Shown here: piece after piece, positions 19,636-34,419 of the stretch | Layout: each line of letters starts with the position of its first letter | How positions within the stretch are numbered: the first letter of the stretch is position 1 | Source of the DNA: Leclercia adecarboxylata | GTDB lineage: Bacteria > Pseudomonadota > Gammaproteobacteria > Enterobacterales > Enterobacteriaceae | Length of the DNA: 64,000 nucleotides | Direction: 5' to 3' | NCBI RefSeq assembly: GCF_023639785.1 | Contig: NZ_CP098325.1 | Location: 3,286,001 to 3,350,000, forward strand | Program-made: the position numbers and the translations under genes | The notes under the pieces: model-generated | Database searches by the model: none | The model's input: the letters and a program-made list of their open reading frames with translations, nothing else | What the model was told of the DNA's origin: nothing

Positions 19636-21552
19636 CTACTTTATCGCACCATTCAGCAACGACAGCACCACCTGCGGCATCTGATTGGCTTTCGACAGCA
19701 TCGATCCCAGGGACTCCTGGAATATCTGCGCACGCACCAGATTTGACATCTCAAAGGCGTAGTCAGCATCCTCAATTCGTGAGCGGGATGCATTGACCGC
19801 GACTGACATCGTCGCCTGAAGATTTTGTGTGGATTCCAGACGGTTCGCCACTGCCCCCAGGGTGCTGCGCCGTTCATCGACCTGCTTAATGGCATTGTCG
19901 AGCGCCGCCAGAGGGTTCTCAGGGTTTTTCAGGCGAATTTCGTCACCCACTTCAGAGATATTCAGGGTCGTGTAGTTGGTCGCTGCATCCGTAGAGGCAC
20001 TAAAGGATGCCTGATAGTAGATCTGCAGATCTCCCAGACCGTTCAGGGTCTTAAGCAGGAAGCGGGCAGGCGTCTCATCAGTCAAAACCAGAGTGGCTTT
20101 TTTTGACTCGGTGCCGTTCACCACATCCATATAGTAATTACCGTCCGCGTCCAGGCGCAGCACATCGTTGGAAATATTGCCCCCGGCATCGGTATAGCGC
20201 ACGTTGACCTTCGCAGGATCCATCGTGACGGCTGACGTCCCGTTAACATGAGTCACATCTGAGAAATTACTCAGGCTGGTAGCATTATTCGCCGTCACCA
20301 CAAGCGAACTGGTCGTGCCGTCGGTCGTTGTCGTCACCGAGGCAGTGTAATAGCTAAAATTACCGTTGCCATCGTCCACTTCCATAATGTACTGGCTGCC
20401 TGATTTCAGCAGCCTGGCATCAGCGGCGGAGACCGCATTATTACTGGCATCGTTAAAATTCAGCGTTGCCGTCGTGGGATCAATATTGGGTGTGCTGGTT
20501 ACGACAGCCGGAAGCGTGCCGAAATCCGTCTCCCATTTTGCCGTGGTGCTGGTCATTTGCGCGGTGACGGCACCGGATGAACCATAGGTCAGGGTGGCAG
20601 GATAATAGAAATCATCCTGCTCAATATAATACTGGCCGTTTGATTCCCGTAATGACGGTGCCGGGCTGTTACTTAGTCCGCCACCATTGGTGTCGAGATA
20701 GCTCACCGAAGGAATGGATCGGCTGTCTAGCTGGCTGACGCTGCTGTAGAGAGGCGTGCCATTCGTTGCGCTGATACTCACGCTACCCGTTCCGCTGGCG
20801 GTATTCCAGCTTGCGGCGGTGGTGGCCTGATAATAAGCAGGCTTACCGTCAGCGCCTGTATCCTGAATATAATACCGGCCATTATTGGCGTTTCGCACCA
20901 GTTGCGGCGCGTTGTATGAGCCTGTCGGAGACCAGGTTACGCTGACATTACTGCTGTTCAGGTCGATATTACTGGCGCTTCCTGTTACCTGGCTGATGTC
21001 TGAAACCTTGCCGCTGATACCGCGAATAACGAAATCCTTCAGCCCGATATTTTCCACGCTGAAGTTTTTCGATAGATCGAGAAAGATTTTTTCATTATCC
21101 CGGGTGCCGACCTGAAAACCGACCGAGCCAGCACTACCGTCCAGCAGGTTAATACCGTTAAAGTCGACGGACGTATTCAGCCGATCGATCTCTTTCAGGT
21201 TTAAGTTAATTTCAGCCTGAATAGCATCCGCATCCGCCAGGTTGTTAGTTTCACTGAGCCCTTTTACGGTGAGTTCCCGAATGCGCTGCAGCCGGTTATT
21301 GATTTCACTCATCGCGCCTTCGGCAGTCTGCACCAGTGATAAACCATCACCTGCATTACGTTGCGTCTGCTGCAACGCATTCTGCTCGCTGGTCATGCGG
21401 TTAGCCACGGCCTGGCCCGCCGCATTATCCCTGGCGCTGTTGATACGCATGCCGGAAGAGAGATTGCGGATGGCCTGCGCGAGGGCAGAGGTATTTTGTG
21501 AGGATTTCCCCTGGATGGTTAACGCAGTTAAATTCGTATTCAGGCTTAACAT
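19636..21552 (-). CDS. Orphan flagellin
   Basis: A 638-residue flagellin. The N-terminal D0/D1 region (MLSLNTNLTALTIQGKSSQ, NLSSGMRINSARDNAAGQAVANRM, NAGDGLSLVQTAEGAMSEINNRLQRIREL) and the C-terminal D1/D0 region (NPLAALDNAIKQVDERRSTLGAVANRLEST, ending MPQVVLSLLNGAIK) are intact. The central 380 residues are Ser/Thr/Ala-rich surface domain. No other flagellar structural gene is in the window, so this is not the main fliC locus. A sigma-28-like promoter lies 34 nt upstream. It could be a second, alternative flagellin; it is too far from standard FliC in its first residues to be called a simple duplicate. Confidence 0.92.
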   Translation of the reverse strand: MLSLNTNLTALTIQGKSSQNTSALAQAIRNLSSGMRINSARDNAAGQAVANRMTSEQNALQQTQRNAGDGLSLVQTAEGAMSEINNRLQRIRELTVKGLSETNNLADADAIQAEINLNLKEIDRLNTSVDFNGINLLDGSAGSVGFQVGTRDNEKIFLDLSKNFSVENIGLKDFVIRGISGKVSDISQVTGSASNIDLNSSNVSVTWSPTGSYNAPQLVRNANNGRYYIQDTGADGKPAYYQATTAASWNTASGTGSVSISATNGTPLYSSVSQLDSRSIPSVSYLDTNGGGLSNSPAPSLRESNGQYYIEQDDFYYPATLTYGSSGAVTAQMTSTTAKWETDFGTLPAVVTSTPNIDPTTATLNFNDASNNAVSAADARLLKSGSQYIMEVDDGNGNFSYYTASVTTTTDGTTSSLVVTANNATSLSNFSDVTHVNGTSAVTMDPAKVNVRYTDAGGNISNDVLRLDADGNYYMDVVNGTESKKATLVLTDETPARFLLKTLNGLGDLQIYYQASFSASTDAATNYTTLNISEVGDEIRLKNPENPLAALDNAIKQVDERRSTLGAVANRLESTQNLQATMSVAVNASRSRIEDADYAFEMSNLVRAQIFQESLGSMLSKANQMPQVVLSLLNGAIK

Positions 21553-21585
21553 TCCGATGTACCGGTTCAGGTTTCACTGCAACGG

Positions 21586-21612
21586 TTATCGGTCATGCGC
21601 TGGATTAGTTGA
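21586..21612 (-). promoter_or_regulatory. Sigma-28 (FliA) type promoter of the orphan flagellin
   Basis: On the reverse strand TCAA (21609-21612), a 15-nt spacer, then ACCGATAA (21586-21593), against the class 3 flagellar consensus TAAA-N15-GCCGATAA. It sits 34 nt before the flagellin start. Confidence 0.7.
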
Positions 21613-21749
21613 TGATTTATTGAGAACTTAACCAAATTTAGTAGGGGTACGCCGAAGGTCATTGCGGATAGAGTCATTCCCTTCAGGGTTTGGCTACCGT
21701 GCGTAAAGCGCGGTTAATCCTACCCGAGGCCAGACCTAAGGAGAGTTAT

Positions 21750-22286
21750 ATGTCCAAAGCACTACTCATCATCGATATGCAGAATTTTGTTGCGGAAAGA
21801 ATTCAACAGGGTGTGGATTACTTTCCGCCAAACAGCATTGAAAACATGACCGCTATCATTGAGAAATTCAGACAATCAGGCGCCCCGGTCATACACGTTC
21901 GCCATCAAACGCCCGAGGAGGGCTCGCCGCTCCATCACCGTTCTCCTTCCAGCTTACCCCTTAAGTCCTTTGAAGAATTAGCCGACGAACCGGTCTTTAT
22001 TAAACACACATCGTCTGCGTTCAGCTCTACGGGTTTGTTTGATTATCTTCAGGATGCGGGTATTTCAGAGCTGGTGGTTATCGGTGCCGTAGCCGGATTT
22101 TGCGTTAACTCTACCGTCAGATCGGGCGCAGACCTCGGATTAAAAATCACTGTCTTAAAAGATGCAGCGATCAGTTTCGAACTGAAACAGCATCAGCTCA
22201 GCGCAAAAGCCATTCTGGATGTTACCCTCGGGCTACTTGATGCCGGTTTTGCTCAGGTTATCCCTGCTGGGGAATTAAAGGTATAA
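21750..22286 (+). CDS. Isochorismatase-family cysteine hydrolase
   Basis: A 178-residue cytosolic hydrolase with the family's Asp-Lys-Cys triad visible as D9 (LIIDMQN), K85 (FIKHTSSAF) and C118 (AVAGFCVNSTVR). Family members hydrolyse isochorismate, nicotinamide or other amides; the substrate cannot be read here, and no siderophore genes are nearby. ATG 21750 follows a strong AAGGAGAG ribosome-binding site. It is divergent from the flagellin and 34 nt ahead of the YaiL-like gene, so the two may be cotranscribed. Confidence 0.88.
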   Translation: MSKALLIIDMQNFVAERIQQGVDYFPPNSIENMTAIIEKFRQSGAPVIHVRHQTPEEGSPLHHRSPSSLPLKSFEELADEPVFIKHTSSAFSSTGLFDYLQDAGISELVVIGAVAGFCVNSTVRSGADLGLKITVLKDAAISFELKQHQLSAKAILDVTLGLLDAGFAQVIPAGELKV

Positions 22287-22320
22287 TCTGCCCATCATTT
22301 GACAGATTTCAGAAACGAAC

Positions 22321-22860
22321 ATGACCAAACTCACACTCCAGGAACAGATGCTGAAAGCTGGCTTAGTCAGCAGCAAAAAGATGGCGAAGGTACAGCGCAC
22401 CGCCAAAAAATCCCGCGTTCAGGCGCGTGAAGCACGAGAAGCGGTGGAAGTGAATAAACAGGCGCAGATGGAGCGCGATAAGGCCCTGAGCGAGCAGCAA
22501 AAGCAGGCAGCCCTCGCCAAAGAGTACAAGGCGCAGATCAAGCAGTTAATTGAGATGAACCGGATCGTGATAGCGAAAGGCGATATCGGCTTCAACTTCA
22601 CCGACGGCAATCTGATTAAAAAAGTGCTGGTGGATAAAACCACACAAAAACAGCTGATCAATGGTCGTCTGGCGATTGCGCGCCTGGTGGCTGAAGCGGG
22701 CCGCGAAAGCGAATACGCCATCATCCCTGCGGTTGTTGCCGATAAAATTATGCAGCGTGATGCGAGCTATATCGTATTTAGCGGCGAGCTGACACAGGAA
22801 GCGAAAGACGAAGACGATCCGTACGCTGATTTCGTCGTGCCTGATGATTTGATGTGGTAA
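22321..22860 (+). CDS. YaiL-like DUF2058 protein
   Basis: A 179-residue basic protein, very similar along its whole length to E. coli YaiL: LTLQEQMLKAGLVSSKKMAKVQRTAKKSR, a charged coiled-coil middle (residues 30-75), then LIEMNRIVIAKGDIGFNFTDG and an acidic end DEDDPYADFVVPDDLMW. Function is unproven; YaiL has been listed as nucleic-acid associated. In E. coli yaiL lies in the proC-aroL region, not beside argW, so this is either a paralogue or a relocated copy. Confidence 0.85.
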   Translation: MTKLTLQEQMLKAGLVSSKKMAKVQRTAKKSRVQAREAREAVEVNKQAQMERDKALSEQQKQAALAKEYKAQIKQLIEMNRIVIAKGDIGFNFTDGNLIKKVLVDKTTQKQLINGRLAIARLVAEAGRESEYAIIPAVVADKIMQRDASYIVFSGELTQEAKDEDDPYADFVVPDDLMW

Positions 22861-22864
22861 TGCC

Positions 22865-22902
22865 TGAAGACCACCTCTTCCCGGGGTGGTCTTCATACTT
22901 TC
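22865..22902. terminator. Bidirectional terminator, YaiL-like gene / type I secretion operon
   Basis: An 11-bp perfect stem, TGAAGACCACC (22865-22875) with GGTGGTCTTCA (22885-22895), followed by a T-rich run between convergent genes. Confidence 0.85.
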
Positions 22903-24267
22903 TTAGCGCTCGTGGAACGCCTCCGCCCTCGCCCGCAGAATCGGTTTCAGCAGATACGCCATCACCGTTTTCTTACCGGTAATGATATCCACCGACGCCA
23001 CCATACCCGGAATAATTAACAGCGGCTTTTCATCCGTGCCGAGGTGGTTTTTGTCGGTACGCAGTCGAATCACGTAAAAACTCTTCCCGTCTTTGTCGGT
23101 GACCGTATCAGGGCTGATCTGCTCCAGCGTTCCCTTCAGGCCGCCATAGATCGTGTAGTCGTAGGCGGTGAACTTCACCGTTGCCTCCTGTCCCGGACGT
23201 AAAAACGCGATGTCCTGTGGACGGATTTTCGCTTCCACCAGCAGTTTGTCATCCAGCGGAACGATCTCCACCAGGTCGTTACCCGGCTGGATCACGCCGC
23301 CGATGGTGTTCACCATTAGCTGCTGTACCACGCCCCGCACCGGTGAGGTCACCAGGGTACGGTTCACCCGGTCGGAAATCGCCTTGCCCGAGGCCTCGAT
23401 TTTGCTGAGATCGGTTCGCGCCTCGTTGAGCTGCCCCAACGCTTCGCTGCGATAGCGCCCGCGCGTTTCGCCGACTTTACTCTCAATCTCCTTGATGGCC
23501 GCTTCTGCCCGGGGAATAGCGAGGGTCACGGAGTCGAGCTGCCCCTGGGTTTCCACCACGCCACGACGCAGGCGGAGCACTTCAACTTTAGAGATCGCTC
23601 CTTTGGCCACCAGCGGTTCAGACATGGCGACTTCCTGCTGCTGCAGCGCCAGGCTGCGACGGTACTGGCTGGCCTTGCCCTGGAAGTCGAGCAACTCCTG
23701 CTTCTTCTGAATGAGCTGTTCGTTGAGCCCGGCCAGTTCGCTCTGAATGCGTTTATTCACGCTGGCGAAAAGCTCCATCTCGCCGCTGGCGATATCCGGG
23801 GCCTGCTTCACGATCTCCGGTGCCAGGGTCAGGGTTGTGGCATCGTTCAGCTGTGCGGTCAGACGCTGGATGCGCGCCTGCAGCGCCAGCCTGTCGGCCT
23901 CGCTCTCCCCGGCGTTGGAACGAAACTGGGTATCATCCAGACGCAGCAGCGGCGCGCCGGCTTTCACCACCTCGCCTTCATGGACAAAGACCTCAGCGAC
24001 GATCCCCCCTTCGAGGTTCTGCACTTTTTGCAGGCGGGACGACGGTATAGCCCGCCCTTCCCCGCGCGTCACCTCGTCGATACTGGCCAGCGATGCCCAG
24101 AGGATCATGGCGATAAAGAAGGCGAAGATGGCCCACAGCGTGACGCGCACCACTCGCGGGGCATCGTCCAGCAGGGCTTTGTTGACCTCGTTAGTGGTAA
24201 AGGGTGCGGGCTGTTTATCTCCTGACAGCCAGCTCATCAGGCGGCTAAGCGTCTCAACGATTCGCAT
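22903..24267 (-). CDS. Type I secretion membrane fusion protein (LapC/HlyD family)
   Basis: Periplasmic adaptor linking the inner-membrane ABC exporter to the TolC-like outer-membrane channel. The 454 residues comprise a short cytosolic N-terminus, one membrane segment near residues 38-57 (VTLWAIFAFFIAMILWASL), a lipoyl-like half (GEGRAIPSSRLQKVQNLEGGIVAEVFVHEGEVVKAG), a long coiled coil (about 110-290) and a C-terminal beta region ending GMVASVDIITGKKTVMAYLLKPI, typical of HlyD proteins. It overlaps the ABC gene by 14 nt and is the last gene of the unit. By position it exports the adhesin at 28062-33773. Confidence 0.93.
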   Translation of the reverse strand: MRIVETLSRLMSWLSGDKQPAPFTTNEVNKALLDDAPRVVRVTLWAIFAFFIAMILWASLASIDEVTRGEGRAIPSSRLQKVQNLEGGIVAEVFVHEGEVVKAGAPLLRLDDTQFRSNAGESEADRLALQARIQRLTAQLNDATTLTLAPEIVKQAPDIASGEMELFASVNKRIQSELAGLNEQLIQKKQELLDFQGKASQYRRSLALQQQEVAMSEPLVAKGAISKVEVLRLRRGVVETQGQLDSVTLAIPRAEAAIKEIESKVGETRGRYRSEALGQLNEARTDLSKIEASGKAISDRVNRTLVTSPVRGVVQQLMVNTIGGVIQPGNDLVEIVPLDDKLLVEAKIRPQDIAFLRPGQEATVKFTAYDYTIYGGLKGTLEQISPDTVTDKDGKSFYVIRLRTDKNHLGTDEKPLLIIPGMVASVDIITGKKTVMAYLLKPILRARAEAFHER

Positions 24268-26440
24268 GAATTTGTCCTTTCTTCAGCGCACTCATCACGC
24301 TCTCTTTCGGACCGTCGGCAATGATTTTGCCGTTGTCGACGATAATCAGACGATCCACCAGCGTCAGCAGCGACGCACGGTGGGTTACCATCAGCAGCGT
24401 TTTGTTGGCGATCGCCGGGGCGAGCGCCTTTTTGATCAGATCTTCGCTGGTGTTATCCATTGAGCTGGTAGGTTCGTCCATCAGCAGCACCGGCGGGTCG
24501 AGCAGCAGCGCACGCGCCAGAGCGACAGCCTGCCGCTGGCCGCCGGAAAGACTCATCCCCCGCTCGCCCACCTGCATGTTGTAGCCGGACGGGTGACGAC
24601 GGGCGAACTCGTGTACCCCGGTCAGGGTGGCCACGCGCAGCATGGTCTCGTCGTCAACATAGCTGGCGCCGTACACCAGATTCTCGCGCAGGGTGCCGCT
24701 AAACAGGTGGATATCCTGCGGCGCGTAGCCAATGTTGTGGCGCAGATCGTGAACATCAATCTGGCGGGCATCGATGCCGTCGATCAGCACATTGCCGCTG
24801 TTCGGCTGGTAAAAACCGACCAGCAGCTTCGCCAGAGAGCTTTTACCCGACCCGCTGCGCCCGATGATGCCCACCTTTTCCCCGGGCTGGATCGTCAGGG
24901 AAACATTGATGAGCGAAGCATACTGATTGCCCGGGTAGATAAAGGTCACATCGCGCAGCTCGATAGCGCCGGAGAGTGTTTCCCGCTTCAGCGGCACTTC
25001 GTCGTCCTGCACTTCCTGCTCAAGATCCATCATCCGGTCGATGGTGGCTTTGGTCATCCGCGCGCGCTGGTAGCGGGTGATCAGGCTGCACAGCTGGCCG
25101 ATGGGCAGCATGGCGCGACGGTGCAGCAGATAGCAGGCGATCAGCCCGCCCATGCTCAGGTTGCCGCCAATAATGATGTAGACTCCGGCCACGATCAGGG
25201 CCACGCCGCTGAACTGTTGCAGCCAGGCGGTAAAGTTCACCGCCACATAAGAGAGCGACTTCACCCGCAGCTCCAGCTTGCTCAACTGGCCGGTAAGGTG
25301 CTCCCACTGATACTGGCGCTCGCTCTGGGCGTTATTGATCTTGATGGCATCAAGACCAGTAAGCGTCTCCACCAGCATCGCCTGGCGTTCGTTAGAGAGC
25401 TGATACGTTTTTTTCACGCGGGACATCAGCGGGCGCTGGATCAGCCAGTTCACCAGCAGCGCCAGCGGATAAGCGAGCAGCGGGATAAACACCAGCGGGC
25501 CGCCGATGATGCCAATCACCAGCAGGATCAGCAGGGTAAATGGAAAGTCGATAAAAGCGGTCAGCGTCAGCGACGACAGAAAATCACGAATCGACTGGAA
25601 CTCCTGGAAGTTCTGCGCAAAGCTTCCCACCCGCTGTGGGCGGAGCTTCATCTTCATCCCCAGCAGCCGCTCGAACAGCGCCGAGGAGACCACCAGGTCG
25701 GTTTTCTTGCCCGCCAGATCGAGACAAATACCCCGCAGGATCTTCAGCACAAAGTCGAACACAAAGGCGATGCTGACGCCAATAGCCAGCACCCACAGGG
25801 TGGCGGTGGCTTGATTAGGCACGACCCGGTCATAGACGTTCATCACAAACAGCGGGGCGCTGAGCGCCACGAGGTTGACCAGGAAACTGGCGACCACCGC
25901 ATCCATATAGAGGAATTTCGACAGCCTGAGCGTGTCCTGGAACCAGGATTTTGTGCGCGGCAGCGTGGCCGTCGGCTGGGCATCAAACTCATGCTGCGGG
26001 GAGATAAAAATCGCCCGGCCGCTGTAATTCTCCGCCAGCTTTTCGGGCGAGACGGTGATTTCACCGCCCTCCGTTTCACTGGGCAGCAGGCGCGCGCGCT
26101 GCTGGTCATCCCAGCCAATGAGCACCGCGGCCTGGTTGTTTTTCAGCAGCAGAATGGCAGGCAGAGAGAGCGCGGTAATGTTTTCCAGCCCACGCTGCAT
26201 CACCCGCGCCTTGAGCCCGGCCCGTCCGGCGGCGCGGGGAAAGGTCTCTGTCGTCAGGGTGTGGGCGTCCAGCGGCAGCCCCGCGGTCAGGACGTTGCGG
26301 CTGGTCACGACGTTATGCAATTTACAGACGATCATCAGCGCGTCCAGCAGCGGATCGTCATGGCTTTGCCGCGGATCCTGTCTGCCCTGCGCCTGCGGGG
26401 GCATCTCGATACGATCGGAGGAGTCAATATCAGGCGTCAT
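24254..26440 (-). CDS. Type I secretion ABC exporter (LapB family)
   Basis: Inner-membrane ATPase powering adhesin export. The 728 residues run in the order: C39-peptidase-like domain (about 25-150), six-helix membrane domain (about 180-460) and ATPase. ATPase motifs are Walker A GRSGSGKSS near 525, signature LSGGQRQAVALARAL near 630 and Walker B VLLMDEPTSSMDN near 650. The C39-like domain opens PLLDALMIVCKLHN, without Cys at the peptidase position, so it should recognise but not cleave substrate, as in exporters of RTX toxins and LapA-type adhesins. GAGG lies 7 nt before the ATG. Confidence 0.94.
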   Translation of the reverse strand: MTPDIDSSDRIEMPPQAQGRQDPRQSHDDPLLDALMIVCKLHNVVTSRNVLTAGLPLDAHTLTTETFPRAAGRAGLKARVMQRGLENITALSLPAILLLKNNQAAVLIGWDDQQRARLLPSETEGGEITVSPEKLAENYSGRAIFISPQHEFDAQPTATLPRTKSWFQDTLRLSKFLYMDAVVASFLVNLVALSAPLFVMNVYDRVVPNQATATLWVLAIGVSIAFVFDFVLKILRGICLDLAGKKTDLVVSSALFERLLGMKMKLRPQRVGSFAQNFQEFQSIRDFLSSLTLTAFIDFPFTLLILLVIGIIGGPLVFIPLLAYPLALLVNWLIQRPLMSRVKKTYQLSNERQAMLVETLTGLDAIKINNAQSERQYQWEHLTGQLSKLELRVKSLSYVAVNFTAWLQQFSGVALIVAGVYIIIGGNLSMGGLIACYLLHRRAMLPIGQLCSLITRYQRARMTKATIDRMMDLEQEVQDDEVPLKRETLSGAIELRDVTFIYPGNQYASLINVSLTIQPGEKVGIIGRSGSGKSSLAKLLVGFYQPNSGNVLIDGIDARQIDVHDLRHNIGYAPQDIHLFSGTLRENLVYGASYVDDETMLRVATLTGVHEFARRHPSGYNMQVGERGMSLSGGQRQAVALARALLLDPPVLLMDEPTSSMDNTSEDLIKKALAPAIANKTLLMVTHRASLLTLVDRLIIVDNGKIIADGPKESVMSALKKGQIHANR

Positions 26441-26541
26441 TCTCTGCCTCAGTGTTCTGCAGACCGCGGTCGCAGATAAAAAAGAGAGGGTTACTGCTGT
26501 TTATTGTGCCAGCAACAACCCCGTCAGCCTTTCAGGGCGTC

Positions 26542-27891
26542 TTACTTTAATTCAGGCAGTTCTGCCTGGGAAGATTTCGCTTGTTCGAGCGGCTCGGCAG
26601 CGGACGGCGGCTGAATATTCAGGTTCTTAAGCAGTTCACCGGTACGGGCGCTGATGCGGTAGGTGGTAAACATGTCGACGAACTGCAGCTCGACGTAGCG
26701 GCGCTGGGCGCTGAACACTTCGTTTTCGCTGTCCAGCATATCGAGCAGGGTGCGGTCGCCAAGGCTGAACTGCTCCTGATAGGCGCTACGCACCTGCACG
26801 CTGCGATCGGCATACTCTTTGGCGATCGGCACCTGTTGCCCGGCATTTTTCAGGGCGTTCCAGGCCAGACGCAGATCTTCGTTCAGCTGACGCTGGGCGT
26901 TGTTTTTAACATCCTGCGCCTCTTTCATTTTGTAGGCATAAGAGGTGAGCGTCGCCTGATCGCTGCCGCCGTTATAGAGGTTGTAGCGCATGCGCAGCAT
27001 CGCCTGCCACTCCTGGCTGTGGCCGCGGGTACCATCGATGTTGTTATCCATGGTACGCCCGACTTCGACATTCACATCCGGATAAAAACGCGATTTGGCC
27101 GCTTCGTACTGCTGGCGGGTGGCTTCCACGTCGGCATCGGCCTGTTTCAGCAGCGGATTGTTTTCCAGCATTACGGCACGCGCGGCGTCGAGCGAAGCGG
27201 GCACCGTAATTTTAGCCGGCATCACCAGGGTATCTGGCTCTTTGCCGGTGATGCTCTGGTAGTTGGCGCGGGAGTCTTCGAGGTTGGTTTGCTCGGTCAG
27301 CAGATTGTTGCGCGCCTGTGCCAGACGCGCCTGGGCCTGCTCGAAGTCTGCCTGACGGCCGACGCCCTGCTCGGTACGCAGGCGGATCTGATCGAACACG
27401 CGCTCGTGGTTTTTGAGGTTATCTTCGGCCAGCGCCACCATCTTCTGGCGCATCAGCACGTCGAGATAGGTCTGAATCGCCTGCAGCGCGGTAGATTCAC
27501 TGGTATTCAGCACCGTCCAGGCCCGGGAGTTGACCGTGGCTTTCTGGCGGCCCACTTCGCTGGTGGTGGCAAAACCGTTGAACACGTTCTGGCGCAGGTT
27601 GATGGCGGATTCGCTGCGGTGCAGATCGCGCAGGTGATCGCCTGCCGCGCGGGTGCTGGCGTTATCGGTTTGCTCCCAACCGGTGCCCGCGGTGAGATCC
27701 AGCGTCGGGAGATAGCCGCCTTTGGCAGCGCGGAGATCCTGATCGGCGGAATAACGGCTGTTTACCGAGGCGTTAACTTCCGGATGCCATAGCAGGCTGT
27801 CTTTTACGGCCTGCTCCAGGGTAGTGGCCTGGCTGTGAGTGGCGCTGAGCACCAGGGCTGCCCCCATAACGAACTGACTATACTGTTTCAT
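26542..27891 (-). CDS. TolC-family outer membrane channel (LapE type)
   Basis: A 449-residue outer-membrane efflux protein forming the exit duct of the type I system. It has a signal peptide (MKQYSQFVMGAALVLSATHSQA), then two OEP repeats with long helices; NPLLKQADADVEATRQQYEAAKSRFYPDVNVEVG in the middle and SLGDRTLLDMLDSENEVFSAQRRYVELQ near the end are family hallmarks. It is first of the three secretion genes after the adhesin, with 101 nt to the ABC gene. Confidence 0.93.
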   Translation of the reverse strand: MKQYSQFVMGAALVLSATHSQATTLEQAVKDSLLWHPEVNASVNSRYSADQDLRAAKGGYLPTLDLTAGTGWEQTDNASTRAAGDHLRDLHRSESAINLRQNVFNGFATTSEVGRQKATVNSRAWTVLNTSESTALQAIQTYLDVLMRQKMVALAEDNLKNHERVFDQIRLRTEQGVGRQADFEQAQARLAQARNNLLTEQTNLEDSRANYQSITGKEPDTLVMPAKITVPASLDAARAVMLENNPLLKQADADVEATRQQYEAAKSRFYPDVNVEVGRTMDNNIDGTRGHSQEWQAMLRMRYNLYNGGSDQATLTSYAYKMKEAQDVKNNAQRQLNEDLRLAWNALKNAGQQVPIAKEYADRSVQVRSAYQEQFSLGDRTLLDMLDSENEVFSAQRRYVELQFVDMFTTYRISARTGELLKNLNIQPPSAAEPLEQAKSSQAELPELK

Positions 27892-28024
27892 CTTGTTGAT
27901 TTTCCTTCATATCCCTTGATTTTTGGTCAATATCCACCAGAGAAAGTCCCATTAGACCGAGGGAAAAATGCATCCTGCGATTTTGTGGTCAGACAGGGTC
28001 CTTCGTCTGATCTGAATAATGTGT

Positions 28025-28055
28025 GCCGCGCAGAGCCAGACTGCCCCTGCGCGGC
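28025..28055. repeat. Inverted repeat between adhesin and secretion genes
   Basis: GCCGCGCAG (28025-28033) pairs with CTGCGCGGC (28047-28055) just after the adhesin stop codon. No U-run follows on the reverse strand, so it may attenuate or stabilise transcripts rather than fully terminate them. Confidence 0.5.
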
Positions 28056-28061
28056 GAGCCG

Positions 28062-33773
<5,712 letters not shown>

Positions 33774-34051
33774 ATATTATCTCCCTCAATCTTTTTCCCG
33801 CCCTGTTCATCCATTGATCGGGCTCAGAATACGAAAAGAGTAATTAATCTGTATTGTTAATTCGCTGTGCAACTATGGCCAGAATACGCCTTTCTGCCGC
33901 TGATTTATTGATTCAGGTACAGGTCAGGGCACTATATTAATAGATGCAATGAATAAACATGAATCGAAAAAGATCGGCACTATCAAAATAGGGAGCCTGG
34001 ATAATACCCCTCTATTTCGTGCTGATTCATTCCGTCACGTAATAATAACGG
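33774..34051. promoter_or_regulatory. Upstream region of the adhesin gene
   Basis: 278 nt, AT-rich, between the small gene and the adhesin on the same strand. It must hold either an adhesin promoter or a processing site. A weak palindrome (AAATAG at 33986-33991, CTATTT at 34012-34017) is present; I could not assign a clear -35/-10 pair or a regulator site. Confidence 0.4.
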
Positions 34052-34393
34052 CTAAATAAGCCCCTCATCGTCATCCGCAATTAACCCTTCCAGACCACTC
34101 AGCGACCGGCGCGCCTGCGCACGGCTGGTGAGTTTGGCCTGCGCGGCTGGCGGCAGATCGGTAATGGTAATTACCCCCTTGCTCATCAGAACCTCGATCA
34201 GATCCTCCAGCACACGCACCATTTCCAGGTCGCTTTGCCGCAGCTGATACAGCGTGGCTTCACGGATCTCGCGCTGGCGCAGCCACTCGTCAATCTCAGG
34301 CGTACAGGGATCGTGCTGTTCCGTCATTTCGGGAAAAGGTGTCAGTTCCACCCGAATAATTCGTCTTTCCGTATCGCGTTCTACGTAATACAT
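34052..34393 (-). CDS. Small conserved-looking protein after lapD
   Basis: A 113-residue, soluble, acidic, mostly helical protein (MYYVERDTERRIIRVELTPFPEMTEQHDPC...) with TPEIDEWLRQREIREATLYQLRQSDLEMVRVLEDLIEVLMSKGVITITDLPPAAQAKLTSR in outline, ending in an acidic tail. I do not recognise a family with certainty; similar short genes occur beside Lap-type loci. It starts 26 nt after lapD and lies between lapD and the adhesin, so it is probably cotranscribed with lapG-lapD and may act in export or control of the adhesin (inference). Confidence 0.8.
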   Translation of the reverse strand: MYYVERDTERRIIRVELTPFPEMTEQHDPCTPEIDEWLRQREIREATLYQLRQSDLEMVRVLEDLIEVLMSKGVITITDLPPAAQAKLTSRAQARRSLSGLEGLIADDDEGLI

Positions 34394-34419
34394 ATTCAGC
34401 CTCTGTTTAGCCTTTGAGG

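Noticed and set aside
21553..21749. Additional divergent gene between flagellin and isochorismatase
   Set aside because: The forward frame from 21690 only extends the isochorismatase upstream of its strong ribosome-binding site; no separate gene.
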